Part shown: positions 10,603 to 22,595 of the stretch, one piece after another
How the letters are laid out: each line of letters begins with the position of its first letter
How positions within the stretch are numbered: position 1 is the stretch's first letter
Source of the DNA: Coniferiporia sulphurascens
Taxonomy: Eukaryota; Basidiomycota; Agaricomycetes; Hymenochaetales; Hymenochaetaceae
DNA length: 64,000 bases
Reading direction: 5' to 3'
Assembly (NCBI GenBank): GCA_002794785.1
Contig: NBBA01000019.1
Span: 744,001-808,000, forward strand
Notes under the pieces: generated by a model
Told to the model about the DNA's origin: nothing
What the model saw: only the letters and a program-made list of their open reading frames with translations
Databases searched by the model: none
Program-made: the position numbers and the translations under genes

Positions 10603-12326
10603 ATGGAATCTTCGCTATATTACCAACCTGCGAATATAGACGTAAAGTCCATCAATGGACTCATGAAAGTCATGAGGGCGCTAGAAGGTGCAGTTTTTCC
10701 AATGGACGTAGACCAAATGTGGAACAACGGCTTCCCAGTGTTGTGGGTACTTTTCTGTTCTAAAAGCTAACCGTTCGGGCGGCCGTAATATGTCGTAGAC
10801 ATCAAGGCGACGCGAAAACTTGTCAGGATATGATAGGTCTTCTCACAGGGCTGAAGTCGACCGTCAAGGAGCTCAGGCACCTTTTAAGCACTTTCAGCTG
10901 CCTCACGAGCTCGCTGGAGAGGAAGGTATCGTCGGCGGAAGCCAGTTATAAGTCTATAGCTCTATATTATGGGATGAAGACGGCTCCCGCAGAGATCCTC
11001 GACCATATCTTTGAGATGGTATGTTGCGATGATATCCAAATGGCATTCAAGCTTTCTCTCGTAAACAGGAAGTTCCATAATATCGTAAGGTGTAATCTAC
11101 GCTTATGGAACAAAATCAGCAATTACAACCCTGTCGAAGACGCCAGCCTCGGACAGCTCCAGGTCTGCTTGAAGCGTAGCAACGATGTGGGCTTGGAGTT
11201 AGAAATGGACTTTTGCGATGACCTGTCTTCCCCGGATGGCGTTGAAATCTTAGGCATAGCGATTCCGGAGGCTTCTCGTTGGGGAAGCGTCTGTTATCTG
11301 ATGGAGAGCGTGTATAATAAACCCTGGCTGGACCTGTTTTGGGATATATCTCGATACAGCATTGGTCTCTACCTTCCACGACTTAGGAGCGCCACGTTTC
11401 GCTATCCGGAGTTGTGCGATCTCCTGGAAGATGCTCCGGAGGGCATAATTGACCATTCCGAACCGTTAATGCACTTTTACACGACCTGGTACCTGCCGAA
11501 CTTGACCAACCTCACAATGTATAACCTAATCCCTCGACCTTTTTTGCATCTCTCTCCACCATTGACAACCCTAACCCTGGATATCAGCGAACTCCGTAAC
11601 GATAATGCCACGTTAGAGAGGGTATATGATATGAACTTGCTGCTCGAGCTCTTGCGATCGAGCCCTCTTCTTGAGACCTTCCACTTGCGGCTGGAATGTT
11701 TTACACCATCCACGAAGTATGATGATCATGCGCTTCCAGAAACAGTTCTTCCGAATCTTGTGACTTTCGAGTTTATGGTTTCTTATTTGACCACGCAGAC
11801 CGTCCTGCCCCTCATGAAGGCACTTCTCTTTCCGAGTCTCAAGAATCTGCGTGTACATGTCGTCGTCGCTGACATGGAGATCGCTAGGTCGGGGGGAGAT
11901 GTCTGGCTTGACTGTATCCTTCCTCACTCCTACGAACATTATATAAATGTCGAGGTCTTCAGCTATAAAACGCGCCCATCAATGGGGATCGTGGAGTCAG
12001 GCTGCTATTTCCCTTACGATGTCCCATTGGCGGAGCTGCATAACCTGCACAGTATTACCCTCGAGACGCCTTACTTGAGGCCTGACTTCCAGATGGGCTG
12101 CTATGACACCGGGACCGGTACTATGAAGGTCCCAGAACTGAAGGATATCTGCTTCGTGCGATGCGATGCCCTGGACAAGGCGGGGCTAAGGTTCCTAAAA
12201 GAACTTCTCGAGGAGCAGGGTAAATGGGACGCATTGAAGGAAGTCGCATTTAAAGGGTGCAAATCTTTGAGCGAGCGTACCATCCGTCGCCTTTTTAAAG
12301 GAAAAGATGTGACCTGGGAGGAGTAA
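10603..12326 (+). CDS. F-box-like/LRR-like protein, array copy 4
   Basis: Exon 1 is 10603-10742 (starts MESSLYYQPANIDVK, ends MDVDQMWNNGFPVL). The donor is GTGGGT at 10743, the acceptor is GTCGTAG ending at 10798, and exon 2 is 10799-12326, total 555 aa. The F-box-like core reads PAEILDHIFEMVCCDD then LSLVNRKFHNIVRCNLRLW. The LRR-like part and the terminal IRRLFKGKDVTWEE tail are present. No frame lesion is seen. It is closest in layout to copies 3 and 5; the insertion CFTPST in the middle LRR segment is shared by copies 3, 4 and 5 but reads differently in 1 and 2. Confidence 0.85.
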
Positions 12327-13553
12327 GATGAATAATCTTTTATATTTCAGGAGTCTTGGCATATTTTCGCCCGCTTAATTTTTTAGTTTTCACGGATGTC
12401 AGCTTCAACGAATCTCTACAGATCAGTTGCCGGGCCGTTAACATGCTTATAATAGCGCTGAACTGTTCCGCCAAGGTCGTGGATAGCCTTATGAAGCCAT
12501 ATGACGAATATGAAGGGGAATTCTATGGAGTATCATGAATGGATTTTGTGCGCTGTATAATGTATTGCATGGGTCGATATTTGTCTCCTGCGCCGCTGCT
12601 TTTGCCGACCTGAATCTGGGGCCGAAGCCGTCAGCTTAATTCTCAATGCCATTAGAACGTAGGCAATTGGGACAGATTTTGTCTACTCCCCATGTACGCA
12701 TACTTTGCCGCGTTACTCAATCGCGAACGTGATAATGTTAATCCAAAAAGAAAACTTTCCATCTCGAAAAGGATATTGGGCTGGTATCATGTTGTCATCA
12801 TTACAGTACATTCTCAAATCATCCGCACACTGAAACTGTACATCGCACCAATGGTCATTTAAATTTCCCGATACCATTATGTAGAGACTCCGCACGGCTC
12901 CGAGTCTGTGCCCGATATAGCTGTAAATCGAAAAAAGCGACTAGAGGAAACCACAGTACTTCAGTTTTCCTGTTTAAAGATTTACTGAGTTCTCTATACC
13001 AACTCCAAGAAAAAAGACCCGCATCTATGGCAAGCCGCCGATCTGATATCATTACTCGAACAAAAATCTAAGAAGGAATTCCATGTGTTAGTTTTTTTAT
13101 CACTCTGTCATACTTGCGACACAAATCAAGAATGTTCACTTTTGGAATTGCGCACAACTTGACACAAGTAAATGCTTCTCACAGATGAGAATAACCTCCC
13201 TTTCTTGGTTCAACAGAACGCTTTCTCTCACGTTACATAATGACTTATCATGAGTTCAATCCACGTCTAACATCGGACTGCTGCTTCAAGTTGCATAACA
13301 GCCTGAATATTCAAACAATTTTGCGTACAACTCTATCTCAAGCTTGGGCCATTTTTTGTCCTCCTTGCGTTCTAATCCGCTTGTATTCGCGTCAGGTCTC
13401 GAATACAAAAAGCAACGTCATAACCCCAGAGATACACTTTTTTCGCTCTCGTACTATCAACTTGTCGAAGTTGAAGAAGAGATAACAGGGGCACGCGCAC
13501 GAGCCTACGATACGTAGCCTTACATCGTGAAACGAGATAGGACGTCCAGCGGA
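12327..13553. other. Intergenic between copies 4 and 5
   Basis: 3' flank with the recurring AACATGCTTATAATAGCGCT block near 12440, then 1 kb of AT-rich sequence with no gene. The last 300 bases (13240-13550) resemble the upstream region of copy 6 (GTCTCGAATACAAAAAGCAA, then CATAA(C/T)(A/C)CCAGA). Confidence 0.6.
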
Positions 13554-15286
13554 ATGAAAGCCTCGTCGCATCACCAGCCCGCACGTATAGACGCAAAATC
13601 CGTCAAAAGACTCGTGAAAGTCATGAGGGTGCTGGAAAGAGAGTTCCCAATGGACGTAGATCAAATGTGGAACAATTGCTTCCCGGTGCTCTGGGTGGTT
13701 TTCTCCTATCTTGCTGTCTTAGGAGCTAACTGCCTCCGCTGGTCGTAATGTGTCGTAGGGGTCGAGGGGGCTCGGAAACTGGTCAGGATATGATGGGTCT
13801 TCTCACAGGGCTAAAGTCGGCCCTCAAGGAACTCGAGCACCTTTTAAACGCCTTTGACTGCCTCATAAGATCGCTGGAAAGGAAGATATCGTCGGTGAAA
13901 GCCAATTATAAGTCCATGGTAATATCTTATGGGATAAGCACAGCTCCCGTAGAGGTCCTCGATCGTATCTTTGAGATGGCGTGTTGCGAAGATATCCAAA
14001 TGGCGTTCGACCTCTCTCTGGTAAACAAACAGTTCCATGATATCGTAATGCGTAATCCACGCTTATGGAGCAGAGTCAGCAACCTCAATGAAGCCGCCAG
14101 CCTCGGACAGCTCCAGGTCTGCTTAAAGCGTAGCAAAAATGTCGGATTGAATGTGGAACTGGACTTTAGCGACTATTATGCTTACACGAAGGGTGTTGAA
14201 ACGTTAAGCATGGTGGCTCCAGAGGCATATCGTTGGGAAGACGTCTATTATTGTGCGGAGAGTTCGCGTGGTCGGGACTGGCTAGACCTGCTCTCGGATA
14301 TATCTCGATACAGCACTGGTCTCAGCCTTCCGCGACTCAAAATCGCTGCGCTCCGTTATCCAGGGTTGGAATCTCTCGGTGAAAATGATCCGGAAAGCAT
14401 TTTTGATCAATCTGAACCGCTATTGCACTTTTACACGACCTGGCACTTGCCGAGCTTGACTAAACTCACGGTGTATAACTTAATCCCGCGACCTTTTCTA
14501 CATCTCGCCCCACCACTGACGACGCTGACCCTGGATATCGACGAAACCTATTACGAAAATAGGATAGAGAGGGTATATGATATGGATCTGCTGCTCGAGT
14601 TCTTGCGATCGAGCCCTCTTCTTGAGACTTTCTACTTACAGCTGGAATGCTTTACACCATCCACAACGTATGATAACCATACGCTTCTAGGGACAGTCCT
14701 TCCGAACCTTCGGACTTTCGAGTTTAGGGCTCAACGTTTGACCACGCAGACGTCGCAGAGCCTTTTGCCTTTCATGAAGGCACTCTATTTTCCGAGTCTC
14801 AGGAGGCTGCATGTATGTGTCGACACAGACACGGAGATAGAAAACTTAGGGAGGGATGTCTGGCTTGACTGCATCCTTCCTCATTCCTGCGAGCATTATA
14901 TGAATGTCGACGTCTTCAGCTATAAAACGCGTGCATCGAGGGATGTCTTGGACTCCTCAGTCCGCCGCCTTTTTTACGATATCCCATCCGCAAAGCTGCA
15001 TAACCTGCACAGTATGACGCTCGAGACGCCGTACTTGAGGCCCGACATTCCGAGGAGCTGCTATGACGCCCGGACCTGTACTATGAGGGTCCCAAATCTG
15101 AAGGATACCCGCTTCGTGCATTGCAATGTCCTGGATGTATTGGGTTTGAGGTTCCTCAAAGAGCAGCTTAAGAAACAGGGTAAATGGGACACGTTGAAGG
15201 AGGTTACATTTAAGAGGTGTAAGCGCTTGAGCGAGGACATCGTCCGTTCGCTTTTTGGAGGAAAGGATGTGACCTGGGAGAAGTAA
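13554..15286 (+). CDS. F-box-like/LRR-like protein, array copy 5, exon-1 donor lost
   Basis: Exon-1 text is recognisable from the ATG at 13554 (MKASSHHQPARIDAKS..., MDVDQMWNNCFPVL). Where copies 2, 4 and 6 have CT|GTGAGT or CT|GTGGGT, this copy has CTCTGGGT at 13688-13695, so the GT is gone. Nearby GT dinucleotides that I tested give the wrong phase for exon 2. Exon 2 itself (acceptor GTCGTAG ending at 13758, coding 13759-15286) is fully open, with the F-box-like motif PVEVLDRIFEMACCED and the usual C-terminal tail. An in-frame ATG at 13748, ten bases before the acceptor, could give a protein of 512 aa without exon 1. Function is as for the other copies; whether the N-terminal segment is still made is doubtful. 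Confidence 0.7.
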
Positions 15287-16098
15287 GGAGGGTGTCTGGG
15301 CATAATTTCGTCCGCTTAATTTCTTGGTTTTCACGGACTCGGCGTTTTTTCAAGTTGGCTCTTTTCCACCCCGTCAATATTCAACGAATCCATACAGATC
15401 GGTTGCGGGCCCGTTTACATGCTTATAATAGCGCTGCACTAATCTAGTAAGGTCGTATTAGATGGCTTATTGAAAGCATATGACGAATAGGAAGAGTACG
15501 AAGTGAGATCTCATTCTACAGATTATCGTTCTCGTCCGAGTCATGGTCAGATTTTGAGCATTGTACTTTATATAAGTATCGTCACATGCGTCACTGCTTT
15601 TGCCGACTTGCATCCGTGGGTCTGGACTCTGGGCTCGAGGCCGATGGCTGAATTCCGGTACCGTTAGATGGAGGGTTCTGTAGTGCAATAATACAAGGAT
15701 TCGAGGATGACAAGGCGACCTGACTTCATCGGTGGGAGCAACCTTCCTTTCTTGGTAGATAATGTTTTCTGACGCATTACATAATATCTTGGATAGTTCA
15801 AATTTTCACGTACAGTACAACTGACCCCAACATCGGACTGTTGTTATCACCGTTAGATTATCCTTTCCCTCTCCAAGTCAGCTTGAATACCTGAACAATT
15901 CTAAAATACAATTCACTCACTCTATCTCAGGATTGGCTTTCCCCCCTTTTAGCCTCCTTACGCTTTGGTCCGTTTGTACCCACTGGCACGTCAGGTCTCG
16001 AATACAAAAAGCAATATCATAATACCAGAAATCCCGCGCCTTGTCGAAGCAGAGATAACAGGGCACGCGCACGAGTCCACGACTTGTCGCCTCACAGC
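15287..16098. other. Intergenic between copies 5 and 6
   Basis: No gene is seen. It holds the recurrent 3' flank (GATCGGTTGCGGGCCCGTTT at 15399 and on) and the recurrent upstream block (from about 15760). The spacing between units is shorter here than elsewhere in the array. Confidence 0.6.
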
Positions 16099-17844
16099 AT
16101 GAACGGAGGTTGGCTGTTCCTGCAGAATGAAAGCCTTGTCGCACCACCAAATAGACGCGAGTTCATCAATGGACTCAAGAAAGTCGTGAGGGCGCTAGAA
16201 AGTGCAGATTTTCCGATGGGCGTAGACCAAATGTGGAACGATTGCTTCCCAGCACTGTGGGTGGTTTTCTCTATTCTGCTGTTCTGGGATTAACCGCTTC
16301 GGCCCGCCGTAATGTGTCGTAGATGTCAAGGGGACGCAAAAACTAGTCAGGATATGATGGGTTTTCTCACAGGGCTGAAGTCAACCTTTGAGGAACTCGG
16401 GCACCTTTTGGGGACTTTAGAATGCCTCACGAGCTCGCTGAAGAGGACGATGCCGTTGGTGAAAGCCAAATGCGAGTCTATGGTTCTATCTTATGGGATA
16501 AGTACGGCTCCCGTGGACGTCCTCGATCGTATTTTTGAGATGGCGTGTTGCGAAGATATCCAAATGGCATTCAGGCTTTCCCTGGTAAACAAGCGGTTCC
16601 ATGACATCGTAATGCGTAATCCACGCTTATGGAACAAAATCAGCAATTACGACGATAACGAAGGCTCCACCCCCGGACAGCTTCAAGTCTGCTTAAAGCG
16701 TAGCAAAGATGTCGGGTTAGATGTGGAACTGGACTTTGACATTGGCTTGACTTTCGTGAATGGTGTTGAAATCATAGACATGGTTTCCCGGGAGGCATCC
16801 CGTTGGGAAAATGTCTATTACGATATGGGCGGCTTCTATAGTGAAGCCTGGCTAGACCTGTTCCGGGATATATCTCGATACAGCACTGACCTCAACCTCC
16901 TACGGCTCAAGAGTGCTGATCTCCGCTACCCAGGGCTGCCTTTTCTCGATGAAACTGATTCGGAAAGCATAACTGACCTATCTGAGCCGCTAATGCACTT
17001 TTACACGACCTGGCACCTGCCGAACTTGACCAAACTCACAGTGCACAACCTGTTCCCACGTCCTTTCTTACATTTCGCCCCGCCTCTGACAACGCTAACC
17101 CTGGACATTAGGGAAAGCAATAGCGGTGCCGGGTTTGAGAGGGTATACGATATGAACCTACTGCTGGAGTTCTTGCGGTCGAGCCCTCTTCTTGAGGCTT
17201 TCCGCTTACATCTTGATTCTTTTATATCATCTACACGGGATGATGATCATACGCTTCCAGAAACTATCCTTCCGAACCTTCTGACTTTCGAGTTTACGGC
17301 TTCCCATTTGACTACGCAGAGCCTCCTGCCTTTCATGAAGGCACTTCGCCTTCCGAACCTCAGGAACCTGCATATATATGTCGAAACAGAAACAGAAGCC
17401 ATTGACGTGGGTGACCGGCTTGACTGTGTCCTTCCCCATTCCTACGAGCATTACATGAATGCCGAGGTCTTCAGCTATAAAACTTCTTCATGGATTGAGA
17501 ATGTGGGCCCAAACGGCCATTACGATGTCCCATTCGCGAAGCTTCATAATCTGCGCAGTATGACACTCGAGACGCCGCACTCGAAGCCCAACATCTGGAG
17601 GAGCCGCCATGGTGCCCGGACCGGCGCTATGAGGCTTCCGAGACTGAAGGATATCTGCTTCGTACAGTGCAATTCCCTGGACGCGGTAGAGCTGATGCTC
17701 TTCAGAGAGATGCTTGAAGAGCAGGGTAAATGGGACACGTTAAAGGAAGTCTCATTTAAGGGGTGCTATTCTTTGAGCGAGAGCACCGTCCGTTCGCTTT
17801 TTGAAGGAAAAGATGTGACTTGGGAGGAGGAGATAGAAGAATAA
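16099..17844 (+). CDS. F-box-like/LRR-like protein, array copy 6, with frame-shifted exon 1
   Basis: Relative to the other copies exon 1 has lost one base (GCGAGTTC for GCAAAGTCC near 16158). The ancestral ATG at 16127 therefore runs into a stop after about 20 codons. An ATG 28 bases upstream, at 16099, is in the corrected frame and gives MNGGWLFLQNESLVAPPNRR joined to the conserved FINGLKKVVRALESADFPMG segment. Exon 1 is then 16099-16256 (donor GTGGGT), exon 2 is 16323-17844, total 559 aa. The F-box-like motif is PVDVLDRIFEMACCED and the C-terminus ends TWEEEIEE. The upstream start is inferred from frame only. Confidence 0.7.
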
Positions 17845-18209
17845 ACTTCATATTTCGGGAGCCTGGTCATATTTTCGTCCGTTTAGTCCCCAGCCTTAAA
17901 TCGAACGTCAGCTCCTTTTTCCCTCGCCACTATTCAACGAATCTCTACGGATCGGCTACGAACCTGTAGATATGTTTATACATGTAATAGTGCAAGACTA
18001 TCTTAAGGTGAGTTAATAAAAAAATATATGACAAATAGAATGAATACGAAGGCAGACTTTATTCTATGGAGTGTCGTCCCCGTCATGAATGGTGTTTTGC
18101 GCATTGAAACTGTATATTACAAGGCTATTACCTTCCACCCCAGGCTTGGAATTATAAGTTCAAACGGATATTCCACGGTTGCTCATGCCATCCACTTACT
18201 ATTCTAAAG
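17845..18209. other. 3' flank of the F-box array
   Basis: It contains the last, more diverged copy of the recurrent 3' block (ATCGGCTACGAACCTGTAGA near 17950). No gene. It is the convergent gap between the array and the minus-strand F-box gene. Confidence 0.55.
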
Positions 18210-20083
18210 TCAGGCATACCGGAACTTGTGCATCTCGGATGTCTCAGTCATAATATATATGCTCGCCAGCGCCGGCTCTAAGCATATGACGCACGCTTTC
18301 CCCAGTACTCGCACAGGGATATCCAGCGTTTTCACTGCCCTATTCCCTAACTCGCCAGCACTTGGATTAGTACTCGTCCCACTCCGGAAAAATGTCGCGA
18401 GCCTCAATACGGGCTTCGTGAGCGTCGTCCCCATCTGCGTAGTGGTGCCAACGACCTCTACCCACGCCATGTGCGTGAACGAAACACCCATGAGTGGCAG
18501 CCCAAACTTGCCTGTGTTGCACGTCTGCAGGGAGGGGCCAGTCAGGGAGCACATGAACCGCGCAGAACTGCGAAGGCCGTCCTCGTCCGTATAGAACTGT
18601 GAGACATGCCAAATAATACCGGTCGGCCGGTATAGGCGGATGTGGCAATATAGAGATGGAGTCTTGGCGCTGGCGTATTGAACAGGCTGCGTTATTGTCC
18701 AATATTTATCGATAGTGGGCGGCGGAGTCAGGGTCATGGGTGGATCGACCCAGTTGTCGAAGTTACAGATAAGGCTCCGCTTCGGCGGGAGGTATTCTTG
18801 GCTGACTGGGTCCACGTCGTCTGACGTCGAGGCCCTCCCCATTAATTGGGAAATCGAGTATGTCTCAAGACACCAGATGTTATGATCGTCCGTACAGACA
18901 TCAAACTTCGAATCTCCGTGCCCGAGACGGATGCTTGTTCCCACCGCACCGTGGCGCTGTAAAATTATCATAATAGTATAAATTTGATCCCCCATCAGAA
19001 GGACAAAATGTACTCGCATATTTGAGCCCCGTAGCAAGTAATGCACGCTTACCGGACTTCCAGTCGAAGATGAAGGAGACTCTCAAGATTCCGTCGGAAG
19101 GTAGCGTGTAGAGCGTATAGGTCCTCTTGTTTGTAGGGTCGATAAGCTGCTCGATGATCTCCACTCCTGGCAGACCATAGTAGGAATACACAAACTGCGA
19201 AAGGTCCCTTAGTGGTGGTGTGCTCGCTTGGAGAGAGACAGGACAAAGAGAAAGAGAAAGACTGTAACCAGTTTAGGGAAAGAAGCAAGCCGATGCGTTG
19301 TGTGATAACTCACAAATAACCCCGCTCGCCTAAGTCTGGTACACCAGTACCGATTGTCACAAAGTATGAACCACTCTGATATTGAGGATGAACTTTAATA
19401 TCTCCAATTGGCCATGCCTCATGATTTTGTCTGGCCCAATCAGCGCTTTTCCCGAGCATCACTCGCACTCCGTCTATGAACTTTGGATTGTGGGGAATCA
19501 CGGTAAACATATCTGCGGGGTAAGATGGTATCCTGCTAATCCGATTAAAAGGCCCGAGTTGTGCTCTCTCGTGTTTAGGTTTTCGCAGAGTAACGCGCTC
19601 GCATTCCGGTCCCCATGCCTCACGGAGCATGTCAGAGCGTATGAGGGCCCTTTTGAGTTCATTCGTGGTTAAAGTTGACGGGACGGAAACATCGTCAAAA
19701 ACGAGCAGACGCGGAATGCGCATGAAGTCTTCCGCGCACCGTTCCCATATTAACGGGTCTTGGGAAATTTGGTAAAAGAGACGTGACGTCTATCCAAAAT
19801 AAACTCAGGAACGGGAACAGGCTCGGTTACACAAGTTTTGAGGGGTGCTCACCTGGGATATGCGATGTTTATCGAGGGGATCCAAGAACATGACGATGTC
19901 GAGGATAATATCCAGAGGGAGGGCGGAAAGGCCGAGCCCGGATTGAGTCTCCGGTTGAGCCATTATCGCAGTGGAGGTGACAGAGGTGCCAGCCTCTGTC
20001 GGTAAGATGCGTTGTCGTAGTCGTCCCCAAGTCGAACGAATACCTAGGCTGAGCTCTGGAGCGTTAATCCGTAGCTTAGCCAT
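18210..20083 (-). CDS. F-box domain protein of a different family (possibly broken)
   Basis: The start is an ATG at 20083. Exon 1 (20083-19853) ends inside the F-box: LPLDIILDIVMFLDPLDKHR. Exon 2 (19789-19314) continues it as RLFYQISQDPLIWERC, so the F-box is restored only by splicing. Exon 3 (19222-19053) reads TPPLRDLSQFVYSYYGLPGV... and the last block (18956-18210) runs to a TGA. Exons 1-3 join in phase. Exon 3 to exon 4 does not: the donor GTAAGC leaves one base over, while the only good acceptor (TTTTACAG, ending 18957) needs none. No alternative GT/AG pair that I tried fixes it, so a one-base indel, an assembly error or an unusual intron must be assumed. The role, if intact, would be an SCF substrate receptor. 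The beta-rich C-terminal part is not a domain I recognise. Confidence 0.65.
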
Positions 20084-21038
20084 AAGTTTTAGGTCGGAGG
20101 AACTTTCTGTTAACTTGTGCGCAGGGGCGAGTGCTGATCGAAGGGATTATCTTAGTACGACCTCCCCTCTCGGGTCTTAAAGGTACAGACCATGTCAGAA
20201 AAGCACATTCAAAGTTACTGTATGGTTCGCACCGCGCCCATCATATCCACGTTCAAGTTACCGTGGATGGTCAGATCCGGGGGCCTGCGAGTGTAATACG
20301 TACACGCCGGCTAATGCCGTGTGTCCCAAAGCGAATGATCGGCTGAGATCATCACAACTTCAAACTCAAACACTCATTTTTTTAAATTTTATCGAAGCAG
20401 CTTACGACTGAATTTCAAGATATTCGTCCCCGTTAGGTTTTGTCCTATGTTACTTTTTGTATGTGGTCTTGTTGCTTGGACCGATACGCCGTAATTGGTG
20501 TATTGATAATATTTACCAATGTGGCCCTTGCTATATTTTTATATATTGCTAGTTTAATGCAACTGGAAATCCGGTACGCAAGTTAATGACGGCGTGTAGA
20601 ACGAATCCGGAACGAGACTACAATACCGAGGCGCCTCAAAAACTTGAATAAGCCCCCGTAGTCGGTGTAAGTATCTTACGCGAACTTCAAAGACGCCAGA
20701 ACCCTTCGCGTGCGTTCCTCGGGAAACCCCAGTGGTCGCTCATTCCAAGTCAACGCATACAGATACCTAGACGTAGTCATTGATATTGGGTGAGCGTATA
20801 GATCATCTTCGGCCTGGGTTTTGCTTAGACAGTCGTACCTCGAACGCAAGTAACCATGACGGTACACTGGAAAAGTGGACACGTTACAGCCATACAAATA
20901 CCAGGAGAAAAATAAAGCAGAACCCAGGTTGGTATACGAATTAGCGAAAGACAGCAAATAAATAGTACTTAGATACTTGGTCGTAAGGGTCATTAGAAAA
21001 CATAAAACTCCCACGAGTGCGAGGCTCAAAGACTGCGC
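20084..21038. other. Intergenic
   Basis: 20084-20345 is the upstream region that has a relative at 9900-10200. A 117-codon minus-strand open frame at 20676-21029 begins with a hydrophobic run (MSLALVGVLCFLMTLTTKYL) but resembles nothing I know. It sits directly downstream of the BUB2 stop, so it may be 3' untranslated sequence. Confidence 0.5.
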
Positions 21039-22319
21039 TCATCGGACTTCGTACGGGTGACGAACGAGCTCGTCATACAGGTCGGCGGGTATATCGCGCA
21101 CGAGCGTGACTGCAATACCGATGATAGGCTGGGCTTCGAGTGGCGGGAGTGTTCGGAGGAGCTTCATCGGACTATAAGCAGTATCACAAAATCACGTTAG
21201 ACACATACGCAGCGGGACAGGGGGTACATTATAGGACCGGGGAAAACAAGAGCTTACCTTCTACTGAGCATAAGTTCGTCCCGGATAAGAAGAAGTTGAG
21301 CGATAACACAGAGAACGTTGAGGTGTACACCGAAGGCGAGGAGAAAGTCCCACAGTTGGAGCACCTGGTCGAGGGGTGGCGTGCACGCGCACAGGGTCAT
21401 GACCGCTACATGGTGTTGTCTTAGATAATATGCTGAGCATGTGAAGAGAACGAAAGCTGACAAGGGAATGCATATATCTCTGCAGAAAGTCGCTTTGATC
21501 TCAGATGGTCATACAATTCTGAGTCGACTATCTTCAAACAGCGGTCGAGGAGCTGCGGAAGGCACCAAAACTAAAGTTAGCGCCCTTCACTTCTTCACAT
21601 GGTAGACGGAGCACTGACCTTTAGACCTCTGTGTACACCTTCAAGGGTTTGTTGCACGTACAGTGGGCATGAATACTCGATGAAGCGTGAGAAGCAAAAG
21701 AACGCCTCGAGCTCGGATGGAAGAGTGTATAGGAAAGGCGCAGCGAGCACGTTCATGCCCTGAACATATGTAAATGTTAGTGGCGGTGGTATGACGTTGT
21801 GAGCTTCGGCTAGCTCTTGGCGCTCATGGTTTCGCCACACGAACGCGTCCAGCAAGCGGACGAGCATGTCCTCGCGGACGCGTTCCTTGAAACCACGGTC
21901 CGTAGCAAGCGTCCTGTACCGTCATTTAAAATAAGTACTTGGTCAGATATAGATAATCTGGACTTACCTGAACGTATCATTTCGAATCTTCTCCTTGAAT
22001 TCACAGGGACCCCTTCCGACATAGCGCAGGTACTTCTCCGCAGACAAATTGTTCACACCCAATAATATCTTCCATATCCGCGGTCGCAGCGCCGGGTCCT
22101 ATGTAAAACGGAATTAATTATGACTCGGTGAAGGGCAAAGGAACGGCGTACAATTGCGTGCGGTATGCCATCGACGAGAATAAGTCGGCGCAGCTTCTTG
22201 ATGCCCTCATCGACGTGTTTCTCAGCCCGGAGAGTCGTCGAGCTCAGTTTCGGCTGGTTGAGTATACGATTGAAGGTACGCGCTGCTCGCTCGGCATCTT
22301 CGTTGCCCTGATCCGCCAT
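21039..22319 (-). CDS. cdc16: BUB2/Cdc16-type Rab-GAP (TBC domain), spindle checkpoint / septation GAP
   Basis: Six exons close in frame: 22319-22152, 22098-21968, 21913-21619, 21552-21462, 21405-21258, 21171-21039, giving 321 aa. The text is diagnostic: PRIWKILLGVNNLSAEKYLR, then IRNDTFR (the TBC arginine finger IxxDxxR, residues 94-100), YVQGMN (glutamine finger, 149-151), APFLYTLPSELEAFFCFSRF and QLWDFLLAFGVHLN. Bub2/Cdc16 forms a two-part GAP with Bfa1/Byr4 for the Tem1/Spg1 GTPase at the spindle pole, restraining mitotic exit or septation. The protein is about as long as the yeast homologues (roughly 300 aa). It is divergent from RNase H1 with 276 bp between the start codons. Confidence 0.93.
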
Positions 22320-22595
22320 TTCTGAGGTGTTGACCGTGCTGGTGGACGACAAAGCCGTCCCGTCTCAGGATGTGGCGAATTGGCAAGAACCAGTACAGTT
22401 TGATTCAATTGAATTACCATTGGAATCCACGTGTCCACGTGACGTGAGCGCGTCCTCGCGTTCCAATTTCGCGACCGTCGCCGGACCTCTCTCGCCAACA
22501 CCGTCACGCTGTATTTAGCTCGCAGCCGCAGCGTGTTGCTGCAGGCCAGGCTATTCAAGGACGGGCACACTCTTAGGGCCTCGCCTCGTGCGCGA
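22320..22595. promoter_or_regulatory. Bidirectional promoter between BUB2/cdc16 and RNase H1
   Basis: The two start codons face away from each other with 276 bp between. The gap is GC-rich and has no TATA box. A palindromic CCACGTGTCCACGTGACGTG string at 22427-22446 contains two CACGTG (E-box) cores and a TGACGT, plausible factor sites. Confidence 0.5.
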
